From the NCBI GenBank assembly GCA_041569895.1, contig JBFFXF010000212.1:1-13067 (forward strand): DNA of 13,067 nt, written 5' to 3'. The stretch comes from JBFFXF01 sp041569895 (GTDB lineage Bacteria > Planctomycetota > UBA8108 > JACQVS01). The notes beneath the pieces are model-generated. The model did not search any database. It saw only the letters and a program-made list of their open reading frames with translations, and was not told where the DNA came from. Made by a program: the position numbers and the translations under genes. Positions 7,290 through 13,067 of this stretch are shown one piece after another; position 1 is the stretch's first letter, and every line of letters begins with the position of its first letter.

Positions 7290-8674
7290 ACGTCGGTGAG
7301 GCGGAAGTCGCGTCCCGAGTAGCGGTACGTCAGGCGCTCGTGGTCGATGCCGAGGAGGTGGAGGATGGTGGCGTGCAGGTCGTGCACGTGCACCGTGTCC
7401 TTCACGGCGTGCATGCCGAGCTCGTCGGTCTCGCCGTACGTCAGGCCGCCGCGGACGCCGCCGCCGGCGAGGAACATCGAGAAGCCGGTGTGGTGGTGAT
7501 CGCGCCCCGGCCTGGTGTTCTTCTTGCCGAGCTGCGCGTACGGCGTGCGGCCGAACTCGCCGCCCCAGACGACCAGCGTCTCGTCGAGCAGTCCGCGGCG
7601 CTTGAGGTCCACGAGCAGCGCGGCGGTGGCACGGTCGCTGTCCGCGCACAGCCGGCGGTGTCCCCCGTTGTTGTCCTGATGCGTGTCCCAGGGCTGCTTC
7701 GACTTGCTCGTGACGTAGTAGACCTGGATGAACCGCACGCCGCGCTCGGCGAGCCGGCGGGCGAGCAGGCAGCTCTGCCCGAAGACCGACTCGCCGTACA
7801 TGTCGCGGATGCGACGGGGCTCCGGCGTGACGTCGAACGCGTCGCTCGCCTCGATCTGCATCTTGAACGCGAGCTCCATCGCCCGGATCTGCGCGTCGAG
7901 CGCCGCATCGCCGGGACGCCCGCGCCGGTGCAGGTCGTTGAGCCGCGCCAGGAGGTCGAGCTGCCGGCGCTGGTCCTGGCGTGAGAAGCTCGGGTGAGTG
8001 AGGTTCGCGATCAGCCTGTCGACGCGCAGGTCGCTGGTGTCGACGGCGGTGCCCTGGAACTCGCCGGGCAAAAAACTGTTCGACCAGAGCTGCGGCCCGA
8101 CCACCGGTCGTCCCGGGCAGAGCACGACGTACGAGGGCAGGTTCTCGTTTTCGGTGCCGAGGCCGTAGGAGACCCACGAGCCGAGACTCGGCCGGATCGG
8201 CTGCTGGTTCCCCGAGTGCATCATCAGGAGGCCGGGCTCGTGGTTCGGCACGTCCGTGTGCATCGAGCGGATGACACAGAGGTCGTCGGCGCAGGCCGGC
8301 AGCTCGGAGAAGAGCTCGCTCATCACCACGCCGCTCGCGCCACGCGGCCGGAACTCGAACGGCGACGGCATGTATCCGCCCTTGCGGTTCTTGTGGCGGC
8401 CGGTCGGCTGCTCGCCCTCGTGCTTCGCGAGCGCGGGTTTCGGATCGAAGGTGTCGACGTGCGACGGGGCGCCGTTCATGAAGAGAAAGATGACGCGCTT
8501 CGCACGCGGCGCGATGTGCGGCAGCCCATCCGGGACCGCGGCGGATGCGGCGCGCGATCCGGCGAGCGCGCCCGCCAGCCCCAGGAGCCCGAAGCCAGCG
8601 CCGGCGCGCCCCAGCATCTGACGGCGGGTGATCAGCGGCGACTGTTGGCGGCGTTCGTTGCGTTTACGGGCCAT
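7256..8674 (-). CDS. DUF1501 family protein, Tat-exported (second copy)
   Basis: 472 residues. ATG 8674 is chosen because GAGAG (8681-8685) lies six bases upstream and the product then starts with a Tat signal: Arg17-Arg18 in TRRQMLG, followed by a Gly/Ala/Leu stretch to about residue 46 (ASA). An open frame continues upstream but only through the neighbouring gene. Family motifs are GAPSHVDTFDPKP (His72, Asp74), WDTHQDN (329-335), GGEFGRTP (Glu373) and GRDHHH (390-395). The C-terminal LHATILHLLGIDHERLTY matches the other copy (3444-4892) closely, while the central part is much diverged, so this is an old paralogue. It follows the DUF1549/DUF1553 gene by 56 bp, a spacer mostly made of a 15-bp triple repeat, and should be co-transcribed with it. 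Confidence 0.93.
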   Translation of the reverse strand: MARKRNERRQQSPLITRRQMLGRAGAGFGLLGLAGALAGSRAASAAVPDGLPHIAPRAKRVIFLFMNGAPSHVDTFDPKPALAKHEGEQPTGRHKNRKGGYMPSPFEFRPRGASGVVMSELFSELPACADDLCVIRSMHTDVPNHEPGLLMMHSGNQQPIRPSLGSWVSYGLGTENENLPSYVVLCPGRPVVGPQLWSNSFLPGEFQGTAVDTSDLRVDRLIANLTHPSFSRQDQRRQLDLLARLNDLHRRGRPGDAALDAQIRAMELAFKMQIEASDAFDVTPEPRRIRDMYGESVFGQSCLLARRLAERGVRFIQVYYVTSKSKQPWDTHQDNNGGHRRLCADSDRATAALLVDLKRRGLLDETLVVWGGEFGRTPYAQLGKKNTRPGRDHHHTGFSMFLAGGGVRGGLTYGETDELGMHAVKDTVHVHDLHATILHLLGIDHERLTYRYSGRDFRLTDVHGRVVEGIIA

Positions 8675-8685
8675 GGCGGTCTCTC

Positions 8686-8730
8686 GGTCAGCTCCGGCGT
8701 GGTCAGCTCCGGCGTGGTCAGCTCCGGCGA
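8686..8730. repeat. 15-bp direct repeat, three units, in the operon junction
   Basis: GGTCAGCTCCGGCGT at 8686-8700 and 8701-8715, and again at 8716-8730 with the final T changed to A. It abuts the stop of the DUF1549/DUF1553 gene (8731) and fills most of the 56-bp gap before the DUF1501 start. On the coding strand each unit contains GGAG and, in one frame, TGA. The nearest GGAG is 17 bases from the ATG, too far for a normal ribosome binding site. Confidence 0.95.
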
Positions 8731-10542
8731 TCAATCGATGAAGAACAGCTCGTTGGAGGCGAGCAGAACCTGCGCGTACTGCCGCCAGACGATCGCGTCG
8801 CCGGGCGTTCCCGCCGCGGTGACGAACTCCCGCCCGAGCTCGAGCTCCGCGGCGGACGGTGGACGCGAGTAGAGCAACGAGTAGGCGAGCTCGATGCGAG
8901 CGACGACGACATCCTCGCCGGGCGCCGTCTCGACCCCGACCAGGCGGCCCGCGAGCAACTCGGTATGCCTCGCGACGAGCGGACTGTTGAGCACGAACAG
9001 CTTCTGGAGCGGCGTGGTCGTCTCGACTCGCTTCGCGGCGTGGACGTTCGGGTCCGGGAAGTCGAAGAGCGCCAGCATCGGATCGAGCCGGAAGCGGCTG
9101 ACCTCGCTGTAGACCGTACGGCGGCCGCAATCCGGATCGCGGACATCGATCGATCGGCCGCCGATGGTGGTCTCGAGGTGGCCGGAGACGGCGAGCAGCG
9201 TGTCCCGCCAGGCCTCGATGTCGAGCCGCTTGCGGTTCATGCGTCCGAGGAGACGGTTGTCGGGATCGGCGGTCACCGTGCGCTCCTCGGCGCGGCTGCT
9301 CTGCCGGTACGCCGCGGAGAGGACGATCTCGCGCTCGAGCCACTTGATCGACCACCCCGAGTCCATGAACCGCACCGCGAGGTCATCGAGCAGCGCCTGG
9401 TTGGTCGGACGATCCCCGAGGCTGCCGAAGTTGCTCGGCGTGCCGACCAGGGGCGTCCCGACGAGCGCCGTCCAGATACGGTTGACGAGGACGCGCGCCG
9501 TCAGCGGGTTGTCGCAGTCGACGATCGCCTCGGCGAGCTCGCGCCGCCCGCTGCCCTCCTCGAACTTGCTCGGCTCGTCGCGACCGAGAACTGTCAGGAA
9601 GCGTCGCTCGACGACCGGGCCCTTCTGGTTGACGTCGCCGCGGACGAGGACGTTGAGGTCGACCGGCTTTCCCTCCCGCACGATGTGGATCGAGTCCTGC
9701 GGGTTCTTCGCCTGGCCGTCCTTCTTCTCCTCGCTCTTCCCGTCGAGCGGCCGGTTGAACATCTCCGTGCTGGCGAAGACGCCGGCGAGCGCGTAGTAGT
9801 CCGCGGTCGAGATCGGATCGTACTTGTGATCGTGACATCTCGCGCACGCAACCGTGAGACCGAGCAGCCCGCGCGTCACGGTGTCGACGCGGTCCTCCCA
9901 CTCGTCCGCCTTGACCATCGGGTTGCCGCGGTCGTAGTACTTCGGCCCGAGCCCGATGAAGCCCAGCGCGACGTCGTCCTCGCGATCGTCGGACTCCAGC
10001 AGGTCCGCGGCGAGCTGCAGCCGGATGAAGTCGTCGTACGGGAGGTCGGCGTTGAGCGCGTCGATCACCCAGTCGCGGTATCGGAACGCGTTCGGATAGA
10101 AGAGCGACTTGTTGTCGCCGACGATGTGCGCCTGATCCTCGGCGTACCGCGCGAGATCGAGCCACATTCGAGCGCGGCGCTCCCCGCGGTGCGGTGACGC
10201 CAGCAGCCGGGCGACGAGGTCCTCGTAGGCCGTTGGCGACCGATCGGCGACGAACTCCTCGACATCGTCGGGATCGGGCGGCAGGCCGATGAGGTCGAGC
10301 GTCACCCGCCGGATCAACGCTCGCCGTTCCGCCCCGGGCGCCGGGCGGAGATCCGCGTCCTCGAGCGCGCCCAGCACGAAGGCATCGACTCGCCCGCGCG
10401 GCCACCCACGATCGGCGACCGCGGGCAGGAGCTGCGGGCGAGGCGCCTCGAAGGCCCAGAAAGTCTCCGCGGCCTCCAGGCGCTCGGGCGGATCGGGCGC
10501 TCCAACCGCCATCCAGCCGACGATCACGATCGTCGAGATCAC
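8731..10542 (-). CDS. DUF1549/DUF1553 (PSD1-type) protein with CxxCH motif (second copy)
   Basis: 603 residues, starting at GTG 10542 with AGGGAGAG upstream; a Met at residue 11 is a less likely start. The N-terminus is a short hydrophobic stretch (ISTIVIVGWMAVG) that may serve as an export signal or anchor. DUF1549 covers about residues 45-270: TLDLIGLPP, MWLDLARYAEDQ and CARCHDHKYDP with Cys233, Cys236 and His237, a possible haem site. DUF1553 covers about 335-600 (NPLTARVLVNRIW, AAYRQSSR, TTTPLQKLFVLN) and ends in LLASNELFFID, the usual end of the family. Unlike the plus-strand copy it has no long coiled coil; a short Lys/Glu-rich link (about 280-300) takes that place. It is the first gene of a two-gene unit with the DUF1501 gene and reads divergently from the Ig-like protein gene. 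Confidence 0.93.
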   Translation of the reverse strand: MISTIVIVGWMAVGAPDPPERLEAAETFWAFEAPRPQLLPAVADRGWPRGRVDAFVLGALEDADLRPAPGAERRALIRRVTLDLIGLPPDPDDVEEFVADRSPTAYEDLVARLLASPHRGERRARMWLDLARYAEDQAHIVGDNKSLFYPNAFRYRDWVIDALNADLPYDDFIRLQLAADLLESDDREDDVALGFIGLGPKYYDRGNPMVKADEWEDRVDTVTRGLLGLTVACARCHDHKYDPISTADYYALAGVFASTEMFNRPLDGKSEEKKDGQAKNPQDSIHIVREGKPVDLNVLVRGDVNQKGPVVERRFLTVLGRDEPSKFEEGSGRRELAEAIVDCDNPLTARVLVNRIWTALVGTPLVGTPSNFGSLGDRPTNQALLDDLAVRFMDSGWSIKWLEREIVLSAAYRQSSRAEERTVTADPDNRLLGRMNRKRLDIEAWRDTLLAVSGHLETTIGGRSIDVRDPDCGRRTVYSEVSRFRLDPMLALFDFPDPNVHAAKRVETTTPLQKLFVLNSPLVARHTELLAGRLVGVETAPGEDVVVARIELAYSLLYSRPPSAAELELGREFVTAAGTPGDAIVWRQYAQVLLASNELFFID

Positions 10543-10555
10543 GCGCGCTCTCCCT

Positions 10556-10585
10556 GGCTCCGGAGCCCGGCTCGTCCGGGCCCGG
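10556..10585. other. Palindrome cluster just upstream of the DUF1549/DUF1553 start
   Basis: GGCTCCGGAGCC (10556-10567) is a perfect palindrome, CCGGGCCCGG (10576-10585) is another, and GCCCGG (10565-10570) can pair with CCGGGC (10576-10581) around a 5-base loop. All lie 14-43 bases before the GTG start. They could form a leader hairpin or an operator, but high GC makes such matches easier by chance. Confidence 0.4.
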
Positions 10586-10638
10586 CCTCAGGCGGCCCAT
10601 TGTCATCGACCGGCGCCCCGAGGTCCAGAAACCCTGGC

Positions 10639-10810
10639 TCGGACTCGGACTCGGACTCGGACTCGGGCTCCGACTCGGACTCGGACTCGGACTCGGGATC
10701 GGAATGATCGGAATCGGAATCGGTGTCGGACATCGGTGTCGGAGTCGGAATCGGGAACGGGAACGGGGACGGGAACGGGAACGGGGACGGGAACGGGGAC
10801 GGGGACGGCA
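10639..10810. repeat. Graded hexamer array TCGGAC > TCGGAA > ACGGGR (spacer 3)
   Basis: About 28 units. Positions 10639-10698 are mainly TCGGAC in perfect phase, 10699-10750 are TCGGAA and variants, and 10751-10810 shift to ACGGGA/ACGGGG. The phase is broken only by three bases at 10705-10707 and one at 10732. The 9-mer and GTCTCT modules of spacer 1 are absent. The flanks (10586-10638 and 10811-10894) hold no other feature I could identify. The array lies between divergent genes. Confidence 0.95.
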
Positions 10811-10894
10811 TATCGGAATCGACTCCCCTGAAGAAACCGGGACGACCTGGCCGAACTCTGCTACGGAGGGATCGAGGACACTGCAGAGCTCCGG

Positions 10895-10906
10895 AAAGGA
10901 GTGGAG
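10895..10906 (+). promoter_or_regulatory. Ribosome binding site fixing the Ig-like protein start
   Basis: AAAGGAG (10895-10901) followed by GGAG (10903-10906), ending five bases before ATG 10912. This is the strongest Shine-Dalgarno sequence in the window. It supports this start over an upstream in-frame ATG at 10723 that lies inside the hexamer array. Confidence 0.8.
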
Positions 10907-10911
10907 TCGCC

Positions 10912-11766
10912 ATGTTTCGAAACCGTCGCCCCGGCGCGTCCGCCGTCACCGTCAAGATCGCCGTTGCCGTCACCCTCATCGGTCTGGGCGCCGGCCCGGC
11001 GCTCGCGCAGACCACCGAGAAGGAAGCGATCAAGCTGTTCGTCATCGCCTGGAAGTCGACGCTCGCCTCGCTCGAAAACCAGGTGAAGGCGGCCGGCGAC
11101 GACGCCGCCATCGACCTCGCGCTGACGCTCGCCTTCGTCGGCCCCGGGATGGCCGACGACATCGAGAGCGCCGCCGGCGACTACATCGCCGAGGTCCAGG
11201 AAATCGGCGATGCCGAGCTGCGCGCCCTGGAGGCGATCGCCTCCGGATACCTCGCCACCCTCGGCGCCACCGCGCCCCAGCACTTTCAGGTCGGCGGCGC
11301 CGGTCTCCTCGACAAGTTCATGACGAGGATCGCGCGGGGACAGTTCAAGGTCGAGAAGATCCTCGTCAAGTTCCTCCGGAAGTTGACCAAGATCGCGAGG
11401 CGGCTCGACCCGGACGTCCGCATCAACTATCACGTGAGCTTTGCTCCGGTCCTTCCGCCGCGGCCGAACCAGCTCGTGCCGGCGGCGCCCACGAGGACTC
11501 TGGTGATCAACACCCGCATCGCCTCGAGCGACGCCACGGTGACCGATGACGGCACGCTCTGCGTGGGCGGCGTCGCCGATGACGGCGCGGGTCAGGTCAC
11601 GGTGACCATCACCGATCCCACGGGCGCAACCTCATCGCAGATGGTCACGGTCGGCGTCTTCGACGGCCGGTGGCGCGCCTGCTTCACGGGCCTCACGGAA
11701 GGCAACTACACCATCGAGGCCAGCCAGGCCGGAGCGCTCGCCGTCAGCGCGCTCGCCGTGCCGTGA
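10912..11766 (+). CDS. Secreted protein with helical N-terminal region and C-terminal Ig-like domain
   Basis: 284 residues. A classical signal peptide has a basic start (FRNRR), a hydrophobic core (VTVKIAVAVTLIGLG) and a probable cleavage after PALA at about residue 29. Residues about 30-165 look all-helical with alternating acidic and hydrophobic residues, a Lys-rich segment (FKVEKILVKFLRKLTKIARR) near 145-163, and no family I recognise. After a Pro-rich linker (LPPRPNQLVPAAP), residues about 197-284 look like a bacterial Ig-like beta-sandwich (VTVTITDPTG, GNYTIEAS). Cys217 and Cys257 could form a disulfide. The framed start at 10723 would add a Gly-Asn/Gly-Asp repeat from the array and is rejected. 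The gene converges on the beta-propeller-like gene with a 22-bp gap. The function is unknown; it may be a cell-surface or matrix component. Confidence 0.85.
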   Translation: MFRNRRPGASAVTVKIAVAVTLIGLGAGPALAQTTEKEAIKLFVIAWKSTLASLENQVKAAGDDAAIDLALTLAFVGPGMADDIESAAGDYIAEVQEIGDAELRALEAIASGYLATLGATAPQHFQVGGAGLLDKFMTRIARGQFKVEKILVKFLRKLTKIARRLDPDVRINYHVSFAPVLPPRPNQLVPAAPTRTLVINTRIASSDATVTDDGTLCVGGVADDGAGQVTVTITDPTGATSSQMVTVGVFDGRWRACFTGLTEGNYTIEASQAGALAVSALAVP

Positions 11767-11775
11767 TCGACGCCG

Positions 11776-11812
11776 GGGAGCTGTTCGCTCACTCGCACGG
11801 CGGGAAGCTCCC
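11776..11812. terminator. Possible bidirectional hairpin at convergent gene ends
   Basis: GGGAGCT (11776-11782) and AGCTCCC (11806-11812) pair perfectly over seven bases. The intervening loop is 23 bases and no T-run follows, and the right half lies inside the 3' end of the neighbouring coding sequence. The call is weak and rests mainly on position. Confidence 0.25.
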
Positions 11813-13067
11813 GCACTCGATCGCGTCGTCGGTCTCGTCGGCGCCGCACGACTCCGGTCCCGGCGCGGGCGGCGACGGGCCCGCGAGGAACAGGAAGTTG
11901 AGCGAGTAGACACCGTCGGTGAGGTTCAGCTCCCCGGTGTCGTCGGCATCCGCGGCGTCCCCGCACGGAGGCGCCGCGCCCGCGACGAAGAGGAAGTTCA
12001 GGGTCGCGACCGCGTCGCTGAGGTTGACCCGGCCGTCCGCATTGGTGTCACCACGACGGAACGCGGCGAGCTCGCGCTCTGGCTCGAACTTCAGCAGCGC
12101 GAAGTCGGCGTTCTCCGCATCGACGGGCACGATGCCGCCGGCGAGCACGAAGCCGCCATCGCCGGCGACGGCCATGTCGAGCGGATAGACCGCCTCGGGA
12201 CGCGCGACCACCGACTCCCAGACCACGCCACCGTCCCCATCGATCTCGAGCAGGAGCACGTCCGAGCCGAGCCGGAGCGATCCGGTCGATTCGCTGGCGT
12301 GTCCGGCGAGGAGGAACCGACCGTCGCCGATCGGCGCGATCGACCTGGCATGCTCGACGACGCCGGTGTCGTAGGTCCTCGACCAGAGTGGCACGCCCTC
12401 GCGATCGAAACGCAGGGCGAACGCATCGCCGGTGCCGCCCCGCTGGCTGAAGCCGGTGAGGCCGGCGACGAGGATGTCGCCCCCGTCGACCTCGAGGACG
12501 GCGCTCGCCTGGCTCAGTCCGAGCGCCCCGAGCGTCCGCTCCCACTCGCGGACGCCGTTCGCGTCGGTCCTGAGCACGAAGATGTCGCCGGACTCGTTGT
12601 CTCCGAGAGCGTCGGTCCAGCCGCCGAGGATGAGGCCGCCATCCGACGTCTCGCGCAACGTCGTGAACCCGTCGCGCAAGCTTTTCGAAACCGAGCCGAA
12701 CGTCTTCTTCCAGAGCCGGTTGCCCGAGGTGTCGACCTTCAGGAGGTACCCGAGGCCACCCTCCGTTCCCGCGATCGCGAAGCCGAGTTCCTCGGTCTGG
12801 ACGACCGCGTTGGCGGTCGCCGAGGAGAAGTCGCGCGGAAGACGCCAGATCTCGCCGCCGTCACGATCGGTCCGCAGCGCGAAGATCGACAGCGTCGAAC
12901 CGGGCTCGAAGGTGTCGCCGGCGATGACGAAGCCGCCGTCGAACGTCTCGCATACGGCGCGGCCGAAGGTCAACTTCTTGTCGCGGAACCGCTTCTCCCA
13001 GACTTTCTCGCCGTTCTCGTCGGTGCGCACGAGCACCGCGTCGATCGGATCGCCCGGCAGGCCGCCA
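11789..13067 (-). CDS. Secreted beta-propeller-like repeat protein with C-terminal paired EF-hand (dockerin-like) tail, 5' part missing
   Basis: The frame stays open to the right edge, so the N-terminus is missing; about 425 C-terminal residues are visible. At least six repeats of about 50 residues carry the pattern DGGFVIAG / DGGLILGG / DGRFLLAG, then a strand like FALRTDRDG, then an aromatic strand like EWERTLG. This is typical of bacterial beta-propeller proteins described as outer-surface or secreted. The tail has two calcium-loop motifs: DTNADGRVNLSD (12014-12049) and DADDTGELNLTD (11915-11950), each followed by a LNFLF helix, and ends in a Cys/Pro-rich segment. This double EF-hand tail resembles dockerin type I and is common in Planctomycetota, where it probably serves surface attachment or folding. 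No cohesin is visible here. GTG 13036 is inside the protein, not its start. Confidence 0.87.
   Translation of the reverse strand, partial: GGLPGDPIDAVLVRTDENGEKVWEKRFRDKKLTFGRAVCETFDGGFVIAGDTFEPGSTLSIFALRTDRDGGEIWRLPRDFSSATANAVVQTEELGFAIAGTEGGLGYLLKVDTSGNRLWKKTFGSVSKSLRDGFTTLRETSDGGLILGGWTDALGDNESGDIFVLRTDANGVREWERTLGALGLSQASAVLEVDGGDILVAGLTGFSQRGGTGDAFALRFDREGVPLWSRTYDTGVVEHARSIAPIGDGRFLLAGHASESTGSLRLGSDVLLLEIDGDGGVVWESVVARPEAVYPLDMAVAGDGGFVLAGGIVPVDAENADFALLKFEPERELAAFRRGDTNADGRVNLSDAVATLNFLFVAGAAPPCGDAADADDTGELNLTDGVYSLNFLFLAGPSPPAPGPESCGADETDDAIECGSFPPCE

Noticed and set aside
8641..8733. Stop-codon readthrough (recoded TGA) joining the DUF1549/DUF1553 gene to the 15-bp repeat
   Set aside because: The protein already ends at the usual family C-terminus (SNELFFID), and no recoding signal is evident.
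8965..10197. Plus-strand ORF inside the second DUF1549/DUF1553 gene
   Set aside because: It is a shadow with no motif and low-complexity Arg/Val/Asp composition.
10723..10911. N-terminal extension of the Ig-like protein from ATG 10723
   Set aside because: It lies in the hexamer array (Gly-Asn/Gly-Asp repeats) and would bury the signal peptide; a strong ribosome binding site precedes ATG 10912.

Overview
This is high-GC bacterial DNA, most likely from a member of the Planctomycetota. The evidence is two gene pairs of the DUF1549/DUF1553 ('planctomycete cytochrome c 2'/PSD1) plus DUF1501 type, and a secreted repeat protein ending in the paired EF-hand (dockerin-like) tail common in that phylum. 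The assignment is inferred from gene families; no rRNA or other marker is present.

Layout from left to right: (1) the 5' half of a superfamily-1 (IGHMBP2/SMUBP-2-like) helicase on the minus strand, cut by the left edge; (2) a 357-bp divergent spacer full of short tandem repeats; (3) a plus-strand pair with overlapping stop and start codons: a DUF1549/DUF1553 protein with one CxxCH motif and a Tat-exported DUF1501 protein; (4) a 378-bp spacer with a second array of the same design; (5) a plus-strand acetyl-xylan-esterase-like alpha/beta-hydrolase with a second, catalytically degenerate hydrolase-like half; (6) a minus-strand DUF1549/DUF1553 plus DUF1501 pair, whose DUF1501 gene overlaps the esterase tail to tail; (7) a 369-bp divergent spacer with a third array; (8) a plus-strand secreted protein with an Ig-like C-terminal domain; (9) a minus-strand secreted beta-propeller-like protein with two EF-hand motifs, cut by the right edge.

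The central block is a mirror: [DUF1549/1553-DUF1501] > esterase > < [DUF1501-DUF1549/1553]. Most products carry export signals, so the block looks like an extracytoplasmic set, plausibly for handling complex (acylated) polysaccharide. That role is inferred from the esterase and from general knowledge of where such pairs occur in Planctomycetota; no glycoside hydrolase or sulfatase is visible.

The most unusual feature is in the non-coding DNA. All three spacers over 300 bp contain arrays of a related hexanucleotide family (TCGGNN cores with ACGRGG-type arms). Two of them also share a 9-bp repeat (ACGCAGATT), a small hairpin and the same module order. The three spacers are exactly those containing the start of a transcription unit. 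The two convergent junctions lack arrays. The arrays are open in all six frames and so create many false ORFs encoding dipeptide repeats. I saw no tRNA, rRNA, CRISPR array, transposase or phage gene.
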